48,328 nt of DNA, taken from the NCBI GenBank assembly GCA_963934855.1, contig CAWWAC010000012.1, positions 1 to 48,328 of the forward strand, read 5' to 3'. Below the pieces are notes generated by a model. That model was not told the DNA's origin, ran no database searches, and saw only the letters and a program-made list of their open reading frames with translations. The translations under genes were made by a program, and so were the position numbers. This stretch comes from MAG-120531 sp963934855 (lineage in GTDB: Bacteria; Bacteroidota; Bacteroidia; Flavobacteriales; Flavobacteriaceae). Below are positions 35,286 through 43,319 of this stretch, in pieces; the first letter of the stretch is position 1, and each line of letters opens with the position of its first letter.

Positions 35286-36254
35286 ATGGCAAGAATACTT
35301 ACAGGCATACAAAGTACAGGGGTCCCTCATTTAGGTAATATATTAGGCGCCATTTGTCCTGCAATAGAAATGGCAAAAGATCCTAAAAATGACTCTTTTC
35401 TTTTTATTGCAGACATGCACTCACTCACCCAAATTAAAGATGGTGCGCTGCTTAGAAAAAATACCTACGCCACAGCTGCCACTTGGCTGGCTTTTGGACT
35501 AGATATTAATAAAACCGTCTTTTACAGACAGAGTGACGTGCCACAAGTCACGGAGCTCTCTTGGTATTTAAGCTGTTTCTTTCCATACCAAAGACTCACA
35601 CTAGCGCATTCCTTTAAAGACAAAGTAGACCGCTTGGAAGACATAAATGCTGGTTTATTTTCTTATCCCATGCTCATGGCAGCAGACATTCTTGCCTATG
35701 ACGCTCAGTTTGTGCCAGTGGGCAAAGACCAACTACAACACATAGAAATGACCAGAGACGTTGCTGCTAGGTTTCACGCCCAATTGGGAGACTGCTTTGT
35801 GTTACCAGAAGCCAAAGTACAAGATAACACTATGTACATTCCTGGAACCGATGGCGCTAAAATGAGTAAGAGCAAAGGGAATCTCATAGATATTTTCCAA
35901 ACAGATAAGGCGCTTAAAAAGCAAATTATGAGTATTCAAACAGATTCTACTCCTATGGAAGATCCTAAAAACCCAGATACAGACCATGTGTTTGCCCTCT
36001 ATAAAATTTTAGCTACACCAGAACAAACAGCTACAATGAGACAAAATTACCTGGGGGGTCATTATGGATTTGGTCATGCCAAACAAGCCTTATTTGAGGT
36101 AATCCTAGAGCGCTTTAACCCCGCTAGAGAGCGTTTTGAATACTTCATGAGCCATACAGAAGAAATTGACGAGGCCTTAGATGTGGGTGCTAAAAAGGCT
36201 GCTTTGGTTGTCAATGAGGTGTTGGCAAGGGTGCGGAAAAAAATTGGGTACTAA
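35286..36254 (+). CDS. trpS: Tryptophanyl-tRNA synthetase
   Basis: Charges tRNA-Trp in the cytoplasm. This class I enzyme has the HIGH-type motif HLGN at 15-18 and KMSKS at 192-196. Tryptophan and ATP pocket blocks include FIADMHSLTQ, SYPMLMAADILAYDA and VPVGKDQLQHIEMTRD. 322 aa is standard for the short bacterial form. Convergent with dprA, eight bases apart. Confidence 0.97.
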   Translation: MARILTGIQSTGVPHLGNILGAICPAIEMAKDPKNDSFLFIADMHSLTQIKDGALLRKNTYATAATWLAFGLDINKTVFYRQSDVPQVTELSWYLSCFFPYQRLTLAHSFKDKVDRLEDINAGLFSYPMLMAADILAYDAQFVPVGKDQLQHIEMTRDVAARFHAQLGDCFVLPEAKVQDNTMYIPGTDGAKMSKSKGNLIDIFQTDKALKKQIMSIQTDSTPMEDPKNPDTDHVFALYKILATPEQTATMRQNYLGGHYGFGHAKQALFEVILERFNPARERFEYFMSHTEEIDEALDVGAKKAALVVNEVLARVRKKIGY

Positions 36255-36262
36255 AGTGCCGC

Positions 36263-37483
36263 TTAAATAGCCTCATATACTTGTCCAGGCAAAGACCGAA
36301 CCATTCCTTTTATTTCTAAGGTCATAAGACATGGCAAGAGTTTTTTAATTTGCCATTGAAGTATAACAGCCAGCACGTCTGCGTGAAGTGCTCCTTGTTT
36401 AAATAAGACTTCATACAATACTTTTTCTTCTGTATTTAAAGAGGGAGTATCCTTTAGATCTCCTTTTAACGCAGCCGCATATAAAGCTTCATTGTAAATT
36501 GGTGGGGGTGGGTCAATTCCTATCTCGCCACCTAAATTAAGTACTAGATTGGGATGAGTCTCCCAATTCATTGCTAAAATGAGGTCTCTGGCCCTTGTAA
36601 TCATTTGAGCTTTTAAGTGCTTAATGAGGTCATTGCAGCCCACGCTAAACTGATCTGTAGGTCTTCCTGGAACAGCAAAAACAGATCTGTTATAACTCTC
36701 TGCTAACTGGGCCGTATAAAGAGCGCCCCCTTTTTTAGCGGACTCTACCACTAGTGTGGCTTGGCTTAAACCTGCAATAATTCTATTCCTACTCACAAAA
36801 TTACCGCTAAGGGCATGAGTGTCTGAAAGAAATTCTGTGTGAAAACCTCCCCTTTCCATCACTGCTTTAATATGGGTTCTATGAACTGCCGGATAAATGT
36901 GTTTAAATCCGTGAGCCAAACAAGCAATGGTTTTAAGACCCTTTGCAACTGCAGCCATTTGCACACAAATATCTACCCCAAGAGCAAAACCACTGACTAT
37001 CACTGGGTCTAATGGGGCAATTTCCTCAATAAAATTTTTACAGAAATCTCCTCCCTGTGCGGTCATATTTCTAGTGCCCACTACGGCAATAATTTTCCTG
37101 TTTTCAAGCTCTAAATGTCCTTTTCCAAACAGCAAAATAGGAGCGTCTAATGCCTGTCTGAGATAAAAAGGATAGTCAGAATTTTCAAAATATTGAACTT
37201 TAATTTTATGAGCTTTTATAAATTCGTATTCTTTTTCTGCAGTTTCTTGGTATTTGGGGTGTAAATAATCTAAGGGAACTCTATGAGCTGTACTGCTAGT
37301 AGGTGAATACTTTTCTGCAGGCTCTTGTCTAGGCAGAAAAACCTCTGCCTGCGCTTTGGGGGCACCAAAAAAAGCTTCTGCAGATCCGTAATGTGTAAGA
37401 ATTTTTCTAGCACCCATAGCCCCAACACCTGGGAGCGCATGGAGTCTTAATATGGGAATCATTGCTTTTCTATTGTTTTTCAT
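36263..37483 (-). CDS. dprA: DNA-processing protein DprA
   Basis: Loads RecA on incoming single-stranded DNA during natural transformation. The Rossmann-fold core has VVGTRNMTAQGGDFCK, VSGFALGVDICVQMAA, LAHGFKHIYPAVHR and VPGRPTDQFSVGCNDLI. The C-terminus carries a winged-helix-like domain (about 345-406). The start is taken at the ATG of MKNNRKAMIPIL (406 aa); a second ATG seven codons on is possible, and an in-frame extension toward the divergent gene is rejected. The segment between the N-terminal helices and the core contains an extra stretch (PRQEPAEKYSPTSSTAHR) that is longer than usual. Confidence 0.92.
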   Translation of the reverse strand: MKNNRKAMIPILRLHALPGVGAMGARKILTHYGSAEAFFGAPKAQAEVFLPRQEPAEKYSPTSSTAHRVPLDYLHPKYQETAEKEYEFIKAHKIKVQYFENSDYPFYLRQALDAPILLFGKGHLELENRKIIAVVGTRNMTAQGGDFCKNFIEEIAPLDPVIVSGFALGVDICVQMAAVAKGLKTIACLAHGFKHIYPAVHRTHIKAVMERGGFHTEFLSDTHALSGNFVSRNRIIAGLSQATLVVESAKKGGALYTAQLAESYNRSVFAVPGRPTDQFSVGCNDLIKHLKAQMITRARDLILAMNWETHPNLVLNLGGEIGIDPPPPIYNEALYAAALKGDLKDTPSLNTEEKVLYEVLFKQGALHADVLAVILQWQIKKLLPCLMTLEIKGMVRSLPGQVYEAI

Positions 37484-37580
37484 AGACTTAGCTTTTTTAT
37501 AAGATACGATATTTAAAAATGTTAATAAAAAAACGCCTGCTCCATTTTTAAAAGCACCAAAAATTACCATATTTGTATTT

Positions 37581-38537
37581 GTGCAGTTAGAAAAATTCAT
37601 CACGCCATTATTGTTCCGCTACCACTGTGTGGTGGTCCCAGGTTTTGGTGCTTTTTTAAGTCATGAGAAAGGTGCAAGCCACCATGTGAAAAACAACAGC
37701 TTTTACCCCCCTACAAAAGTCTTGTCTTTTAATGCCAGACTACAAGTAGGTGACGGAATACTAGTAGCACACATAGCTGCTTCTTTATCTAAAACCTACG
37801 AGGAGAGTTTAATCATTCTAAAAGAAGAGGTGCAAAAATGGACCCTTTCTCTAAAAGAAGGCAACGCTATAGATTTAGAGGGATTGGGAATTTTAGAAAA
37901 CTCTAAGGGAGGACATACCCATTTCACTCCCTACCACCAAGCCAACTACCTGCCAGCTTCTTTTGGTCTAAGTGCTGTAAAAGTTTTACCCATAGCTGCT
38001 AGTCTTAGCACACAGCAAAGGGATTCTTTAGGGCCTATGGAATTTGAATTAGATCCAAGTCACGGAAAAAACTTCAACCTTGGAAAGGTTTTCTTAAAAT
38101 ATGCAGCTGCGGGTCTTATTGGGGTTAGCTCGTTACTAAGTATTTATAAGTCCTATGATTTTCATTTAGAAAATAAAATGACCGCACAACAAGAAGCACA
38201 AGAAATAGTGAGTCAAAAAATACAAGAAGCTACTTTCTTTGGAAACAACCCCCTATCCTTTAGTGCTTTAGAAATTAATTTAATTAAAAAAGAAGAAGTA
38301 GCACCCTCCTTTTTTATAATTGCTGGTGCTTTTAGAGATCCAGATAATGCCTCCATAAAAATAGCAGATCTAAAAAGCAAAGGTTTTGAAAACGCCTCTT
38401 ATTTAGGGGCCAACCGCTATGGGCTTCACCAGGTAAGTTTCGCTTCTTTTATTACTGAAACAGATGCTAGGGTTTTTTTAAGAGACATTCATAAAAACTT
38501 TGCACAAGACGCTTGGATATTGATGATTGCAAAATAG
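37581..38537 (+). CDS. HU-CCDC81 and SPOR domain membrane protein
   Basis: A 318-residue Bacteroidota protein. The N-terminal 130 residues match the prokaryotic HU-CCDC81 domain (LEKFITPLLFRYHCVVVPGF, then EGNAIDLEGLGILENSKGG). One membrane helix lies at about 168-188. A periplasmic SPOR domain at 235-318 (FFIIAGAFRDPDNASIKIAD, ending AWILMIAK) should bind peptidoglycan lacking stem peptides. Translation starts at a GTG (codon 1 of VQLEKFITP), which aligns with the family start; no ATG is available nearby. It is divergent from dprA. A role at the division site is inferred from SPOR. Confidence 0.88.
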   Translation: MQLEKFITPLLFRYHCVVVPGFGAFLSHEKGASHHVKNNSFYPPTKVLSFNARLQVGDGILVAHIAASLSKTYEESLIILKEEVQKWTLSLKEGNAIDLEGLGILENSKGGHTHFTPYHQANYLPASFGLSAVKVLPIAASLSTQQRDSLGPMEFELDPSHGKNFNLGKVFLKYAAAGLIGVSSLLSIYKSYDFHLENKMTAQQEAQEIVSQKIQEATFFGNNPLSFSALEINLIKKEEVAPSFFIIAGAFRDPDNASIKIADLKSKGFENASYLGANRYGLHQVSFASFITETDARVFLRDIHKNFAQDAWILMIAK

Positions 38538-38608
38538 CACAAACACTTCCTTTCATTCCTATTAATTTCTTTTTTAGTATTTACAAGCTTTAAATTCTAG
38601 AGCTGCCT

Positions 38609-38616
38609 TATCTTTG
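38609..38616 (+). promoter_or_regulatory. Promoter -7 box of the thioesterase gene
   Basis: TATCTTTG fits TAnnTTTG and ends 13 bases before the ATG at 38630, giving a very short leader. No -33 TTG is seen. Confidence 0.5.
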
Positions 38617-38629
38617 AAAAAAATCTAAT

Positions 38630-39148
38630 ATGAAAGCCAAAGTTCCTTCTGAGTCAAGAACCGTTATGACAGATATGGTTTTACCTAGTGAAACAAATCC
38701 CTTAAACAATCTTTTTGGAGGAGAATTATTAGCTAGAATGGACCGTGCTGCAAGTATTGCCGCTAGAAGACATTCTAGACGTATTACGGTTACAGCCTCT
38801 GTAAACCACGTAGCCTTTAATAGGTCTGTGCCTGTAGGTAGTGTAGTCACTGTAGAAGCCATAGTTTCTAGGGCTTTTAATACGTCTATGGAGGTCTTTA
38901 TAGATGTTTGGATGGAAGACCGCTTTAGCGGAGAAAAAACCAAAGCAAACGAAGCCATTTACACTTTTGTAGCGGTAGACGATACAGGCAAGCCCACAGA
39001 AGTGCCTCCACTAAAACCAGAAACAAAACTAGAACAAGAACGCTTTGACGCTGCGCTAAGGCGCAAACAGCTCTCCCTAGTACTGGCTGGGAAAATGAAA
39101 CCCAAAGAGGCCACTGAGCTTAGAGCGCTCTTTATGGGGGACCAATAA
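38630..39148 (+). CDS. Acyl-CoA thioesterase, hotdog fold
   Basis: Hydrolyses acyl-CoA to free acid and CoA. The 172-residue protein has one hotdog domain of the BACH/YciA type: TVMTDMVLPSETNPLNNLFGGELLARMDRAA with the catalytic Asn and Asp, TASVNHVAFNRSVPVGSVVT, and VDVW-like strand VFIDVWMEDR. The C-terminal 45 residues are charged and variable. It ends one base from the convergent nucleotidase gene. Chain-length preference cannot be read from the sequence. Confidence 0.92.
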   Translation: MKAKVPSESRTVMTDMVLPSETNPLNNLFGGELLARMDRAASIAARRHSRRITVTASVNHVAFNRSVPVGSVVTVEAIVSRAFNTSMEVFIDVWMEDRFSGEKTKANEAIYTFVAVDDTGKPTEVPPLKPETKLEQERFDAALRRKQLSLVLAGKMKPKEATELRALFMGDQ

Positions 39149-39149
39149 A

Positions 39150-40583
39150 TTAGTCTATACTCCTGTTACAGCCTTGGTTGTCTAGGGCCTGTTCTTGGGC
39201 TTTTAAATAAGAGATTAGATAATCTGCAGTAGTGAGGTCATATCTCTTTATAAGCGCTGTGAAAGTCTCTGGATTTAGGTTGCTAATATAGTCGTTTACC
39301 GCAATTTTTATATGAGTGCTGTCTGCTAAAAGAGCTCCCCCTTCTTGGCTTTTAATTACTATTTGTCCCGCTACTTTAGAAATGTGTAAGCCACTATACG
39401 CCATGCTGAAGTGGTCTGCAAAAAAACTTTTTAAATCTGAAACGCGCACAGAATAGGTCTCTAGACCATTTCCAAAAGGATCAATGGTATAGACGTCATA
39501 CGGCCTAATATTTCCCTTTTGCAACTGTGCTCTAATACCCCCGTAATTCTGTATGGCCAACTCAGATTCTGTGCTTTCTTTAAGCGCTGTAGTGTAAAAG
39601 CAGCCTGTTTCTTCCTTATTGTAATTATGAGAGGCTATAGCCAAGGTGGTGTAGAATTCTGGCCTGTTGTTAAAATCTGCTATTTGAGAGGCTATGGCTG
39701 TATCTATAGGGTGGTCTTCACTAAGGTCTATGAGCTCATATTGATAGCTCTTTACCTTGCCCGAAAGCACCGAAAGTGTGAGCTTGGCCATATACTGCAT
39801 ATGAGCGCCTGTTTGTATCATGGCAATGCCTCTGTACTTTTCGTTGTAAAGCATGTGGTTGTGGCCCCCCACTACTAAATCTACAAAAGATTCACTGCCA
39901 TTAAAAGCTTTGTCTATAAGGCGCCTGTCTTCTTCTTTTCCGTAATGAGTAAGAGCCACCACCAGGTCTGCGCCAATAATATCTGGATTTGTAGAGAGAT
40001 TGGCTACCGCATTGGCGCCATCTTCAAAGGCCAAACCATCCATATTCTTAGGGTGTGACAATGGCAAACCTCCTCTAGAACTATTTTCTACTACCCCTAC
40101 AAAAGCAATTTTAAAACCTCCTTTTTCAATCACTACATAGGGGTCTGGAACAGATAAAATAGCATGGTCACTACTCACATTGGCACATATAAAAGGGAAG
40201 CCCGCCTCAGACATTCTATCATTTAAAATAGCCTGACCATAATCAAACTCATGGTTCCCTAGTACTGAGACATCCATGCCCACAGCGTCCATAAGGCTCA
40301 CTATAGGGCTTCCTTTTTTTGGATGAAAATCTACTATGGGATTTCCAGAAAAAATATCTCCTGCACTCACTAGAAAAACTTTATCTGAAACGGCTCTGGC
40401 CTGGTCTATAAAAGGTTTTACTTTAGAAAACCTATCTATTTTTCCGTGCATGTCATTCATGGCAAATAGCACCACTTCTATGGCGCCTTCTTGAGAAGGG
40501 GTCTGATTCTTTTTATCAGAAATCACATCTGATCCACAGCCCCATAGAAGATAAACTGCAAAAATAAGAGTATATTTTTTCAT
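39150..40583 (-). CDS. Lipoprotein 5'-nucleotidase / metallophosphatase (UshA-like)
   Basis: Exported enzyme that dephosphorylates nucleotides or related phosphoesters. The signal II sequence has lipobox L-W-G-C (Cys16). The metallophosphatase domain shows D44-M-H46, GD at 75-76, GNHEFD 109-114, His213 in LTHYGKEED and GGHNH 239-243. The C-terminal 5'-nucleotidase domain starts about 325 and has NYGGIRA 346-352 and YTIDPFGN. In many Flavobacteriaceae these two domains are encoded as separate genes; here both lie in one 477-residue chain. The substrate is not determined. Confidence 0.9.
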   Translation of the reverse strand: MKKYTLIFAVYLLWGCGSDVISDKKNQTPSQEGAIEVVLFAMNDMHGKIDRFSKVKPFIDQARAVSDKVFLVSAGDIFSGNPIVDFHPKKGSPIVSLMDAVGMDVSVLGNHEFDYGQAILNDRMSEAGFPFICANVSSDHAILSVPDPYVVIEKGGFKIAFVGVVENSSRGGLPLSHPKNMDGLAFEDGANAVANLSTNPDIIGADLVVALTHYGKEEDRRLIDKAFNGSESFVDLVVGGHNHMLYNEKYRGIAMIQTGAHMQYMAKLTLSVLSGKVKSYQYELIDLSEDHPIDTAIASQIADFNNRPEFYTTLAIASHNYNKEETGCFYTTALKESTESELAIQNYGGIRAQLQKGNIRPYDVYTIDPFGNGLETYSVRVSDLKSFFADHFSMAYSGLHISKVAGQIVIKSQEGGALLADSTHIKIAVNDYISNLNPETFTALIKRYDLTTADYLISYLKAQEQALDNQGCNRSID

Positions 40584-40725
40584 ATAATGCTCAATAAGTC
40601 TCAGCTGTTAAAAGTACTAAAACTAAAGCGGTGTAGGAAAAAGCATTTAATAGGTAAGATGTTTGGGACACTAAATTAAGTGAGATCTATATTTAAAAAA
40701 TACGCTCGATACAATAAGAGTATTT

Positions 40726-41961
40726 TTATTTTAAATCAAATACCCATTCCTGCGGGTTAAGTCTGGTACTATTCTGGTAGAGATAAAATTTTAAAAGTGT
40801 CTGTCCATCTGCGTTATTAGTAGCAATAGCTCCTAAGTTTTGTTTCTCTTTCACTAAATCGCCTTTCTTCACTGCTACAGATATAAGATTGTAATAAGTG
40901 CTTATAAAATTTCCGTGTTTAATTTGGACTCCTAAATTTCCTCCTGGTACTGCCATAATAGCAATGACCTCTCCCTCAAAAATGGCCCTAGCCATGGCAC
41001 CGCTTTCAGTAACTAAAGTGACACCATTATTTTCGTGCTTAATTTCTGGGTATACAGGATCTGAATAAACCCCATAGCCCCTCTTGAGAATTCCTTTTTC
41101 TAAGGGCCATACCAACTTTCCTTTATTGGCAGTAAAGCTATTGGCCACTCTTTTAGCTTCTGGAGTTAGAACAAAACTAGCCCCCCCCTTAGTAGTCCCT
41201 GACTTTTTATTAACCGCAGCTATAGCCGCCTTTATAAGTGCCTCTATTCTATTTTCTAAAGCTCTTGCCTCTCTTTGTTTTTTCTTAATAGCAGCAGCGT
41301 ATTGGCTTTCATTGCGCTTTATACCACTAAGTAAATTGGCTTTAGATTGTTTGTCTTTTAATAATTGAGTCTTAGCGGCTGTGTTAGACAACGCCAATGC
41401 TTTTTTATCATTGCGCTGCGCGTCTAAAATACTATTCTTTTTTTCTAAGGCAGCAGTTTGAGCTGCTATTTCTAAACCCTGCTCCTGTCTGTAAGACCTG
41501 TACTGCTTTAAGTACTGCATGCGCTTATAAGCCATATAAAAACTCTTAGAAGAGAGAAGAAACAGGAGGCGGTTCTCCTGTGAACTGTTCATATATGATC
41601 TTTGGATCATTTGGTCATACTCCTTTTTTAAAGTAGTCAAAAAATTTTGCTGTTTGTTTACCTCTCTTTGGTTGGTGTTAATTTGACGGCTTAGTAAATT
41701 AGCTTGTTGGTTGGTCACCCTTATAATTTGCTCCCTGACCCTAATTTTTTTATTGCTAGCTTCAATATCTTCTAAGACGGCTCCTTTTTCTTTCTTCTTA
41801 ACAATTAAAAGCCGGTTAATATCCTTAATTTCTTTTTCTAAAGCTATTTTTTTTGCTTCTAAGTCTTTTTGAGCTTTGGTCTGAGCATTAGCTACACTAA
41901 ACATGCTCATAAATAAAAAGCACAGCAACCAGTAACGGATGGGGGAAAAACTACTCTGCAT
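40726..41961 (-). CDS. EnvC-like murein hydrolase activator
   Basis: A periplasmic protein with a signal peptide ending at SVANAQ (about residue 26). A long coiled coil runs from about 28 to 255, rich in K, E and Q with heptad character. A C-terminal LytM/M23 domain follows (about 285-405). The zinc ligands of active M23 peptidases are not kept: the expected HxxxD region reads HENNGVTL and the HxH region reads STYYNLISV. As with E. coli EnvC it should activate amidases rather than cut peptidoglycan itself. Its start overlaps the end of the DUF4292 gene by 11 bases. Confidence 0.9.
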   Translation of the reverse strand: MQSSFSPIRYWLLCFLFMSMFSVANAQTKAQKDLEAKKIALEKEIKDINRLLIVKKKEKGAVLEDIEASNKKIRVREQIIRVTNQQANLLSRQINTNQREVNKQQNFLTTLKKEYDQMIQRSYMNSSQENRLLFLLSSKSFYMAYKRMQYLKQYRSYRQEQGLEIAAQTAALEKKNSILDAQRNDKKALALSNTAAKTQLLKDKQSKANLLSGIKRNESQYAAAIKKKQREARALENRIEALIKAAIAAVNKKSGTTKGGASFVLTPEAKRVANSFTANKGKLVWPLEKGILKRGYGVYSDPVYPEIKHENNGVTLVTESGAMARAIFEGEVIAIMAVPGGNLGVQIKHGNFISTYYNLISVAVKKGDLVKEKQNLGAIATNNADGQTLLKFYLYQNSTRLNPQEWVFDLK

Positions 41962-42757
41962 GCTCTGGAAGACTGATAGATTTTAAACCGTTAGGAATTT
42001 TAAAAGGAAAGTTTAAAGGGCGGTTCACGCTAATATTTTTATAGCTAATAGCTACGGTAGCTAAAGTAGCGCCCATTTGGGCCTTTACGTCAATACTAGA
42101 GGGTAATAATAAGCCGTCCATTTTTTCATAGGCAGGATAGCTAATACTCAAACTACTATTTTCTGAAGACTGGCTTATTTGAGTTTGTATCACCTTAAAA
42201 TGGCTAGGATCAATGTCTACAAAAAGCTTGAAAAAAGCCATAGCTCGTTGAGGCTTTAATCTATATACGCCTGGCGTCTGGTCTAATCTATACTTTTGAG
42301 CCTTTAAGTCTAGGGCAGAGTCTCCAAGAAGCAGTCCTTGAATCATATTAAAATTTATAGGAGTACCCACATAGGCGCTCAAAACTTTAAAATCTCCTTC
42401 AAAAGAAATATTATTTACACTAGAATAGAAGGATACTTTATCTGGAGTGATATACGCTTTGCCCATGCCAAAAAAAACAGAAATCCAAATGGCTTTATCC
42501 TTTTCCATTCTAAAGGTAGCAGGAATTCCCTGTTCTGTATTTCCGCTTGCGTAATCAATTTTCATGCGCCCACTTAGGGTCTTAAATGCAGCAGCTCCTG
42601 CGTAGTGGTTTTTAATCACTGCCTTAGCGCTTAATGAGGTTAGACCATTCGTGTTAGCCTCATTTAAAACAAGCTTTTTTTTGACCCCACAAGATTGTAC
42701 CCCTAGCAGTAAAACAAAGGCTAAAAAAACAAAACTGAAATGGGATTTAGTAGGCAT
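41951..42757 (-). CDS. DUF4292 family lipoprotein
   Basis: A 268-residue lipoprotein with signal II sequence and lipobox V-Q-S-C (Cys23). The mature part is rich in beta-strand-like segments (GRMKIDYASGN, AIWISVFFGMGKAYITPDKVSF, LLLGDSALDLKAQKY), which suits a LolA/LolB-like lipid-binding fold as proposed for this family. Function is unproven. Overlap with the EnvC-like gene indicates a two-gene unit, pointing to cell-envelope upkeep. A -7 box lies 19 bases upstream. Confidence 0.85.
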   Translation of the reverse strand: MPTKSHFSFVFLAFVLLLGVQSCGVKKKLVLNEANTNGLTSLSAKAVIKNHYAGAAAFKTLSGRMKIDYASGNTEQGIPATFRMEKDKAIWISVFFGMGKAYITPDKVSFYSSVNNISFEGDFKVLSAYVGTPINFNMIQGLLLGDSALDLKAQKYRLDQTPGVYRLKPQRAMAFFKLFVDIDPSHFKVIQTQISQSSENSSLSISYPAYEKMDGLLLPSSIDVKAQMGATLATVAISYKNISVNRPLNFPFKIPNGLKSISLPEHAE

Positions 42758-42775
42758 AAGGCTTTAAAATATATT

Positions 42776-42783
42776 CAAAGATA
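42776..42783 (-). promoter_or_regulatory. Promoter -7 box of the DUF4292-envC unit
   Basis: TATCTTTG on the minus strand, 18 bases before the DUF4292 ATG, fits TAnnTTTG. The remaining bases between dut and this gene (42758-42884) show nothing else. Confidence 0.5.
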
Positions 42784-42884
42784 CGCTTTTGACAGCACCA
42801 TTTAATAAACCTCAGAAGCAAAAGAACAGCACAAGAAAACACTTTATGGCTATTTAAGGGCATTTGAAAAGGGGTGTAAAATAT

Positions 42885-43319
42885 TTATTTTACTCCTGTG
42901 CTGCCAAAACCACCCTGACCCCTTTCGCTATCTTCAAGGCTATTGGTCAGCGCCCATGTAGCTCTTTCATATTTGGCCAAAACCAACTGCGCAATCCTAT
43001 CTCCATTTTCTACCCTAAAAGGATCTGAAGAGAGATTTACTAAAATAACCCCCACATCTCCCCTGTAATCTGCATCTATGGTCCCTGGTGCATTGAGCAC
43101 TGTAATACCAAATTTAGCAGCCAAGCCACTTCTGGGTCTTACTTGCGCCTCTGTGCCTGGGGGTAGTGCTATATGTAGACCCGTAGGAATCACCTTTCTC
43201 TCCAAAGGTCCTAGTGTAATAGGCGCTGGAATAAAGGCTCTTAAATCCATGCCTGCAGCAGCTATTGTTTCATAAGAGGGTAATTCGTGAGTGCTATTAT
43301 TAATGATCTTTATGGTCAT
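42885..43319 (-). CDS. dut: dUTP diphosphatase
   Basis: Hydrolyses dUTP to dUMP, keeping uracil out of DNA. The 144-residue trimeric dUTPase has all five motifs: GMDLRAFI, PRSGLAAKFGI, GTIDADYRGDVGVIL, GDRIAQLV and the C-terminal RGQGGFGSTG. Its ATG overlaps the TGA of the flippase gene (ATGA), so translation is probably coupled to it. Confidence 0.97.
   Translation of the reverse strand: MTIKIINNSTHELPSYETIAAAGMDLRAFIPAPITLGPLERKVIPTGLHIALPPGTEAQVRPRSGLAAKFGITVLNAPGTIDADYRGDVGVILVNLSSDPFRVENGDRIAQLVLAKYERATWALTNSLEDSERGQGGFGSTGVK

Noticed and set aside
39519..39878. 119-codon open frame on the plus strand inside the nucleotidase gene
   Set aside because: It is antisense to a well-supported enzyme with all metal ligands; the product has no recognisable domain.
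40584..40725. Possible terminator or promoter between the EnvC-like and nucleotidase genes
   Set aside because: The AATAC/GTATT pairing is weak and no clear TAnnTTTG box is present.
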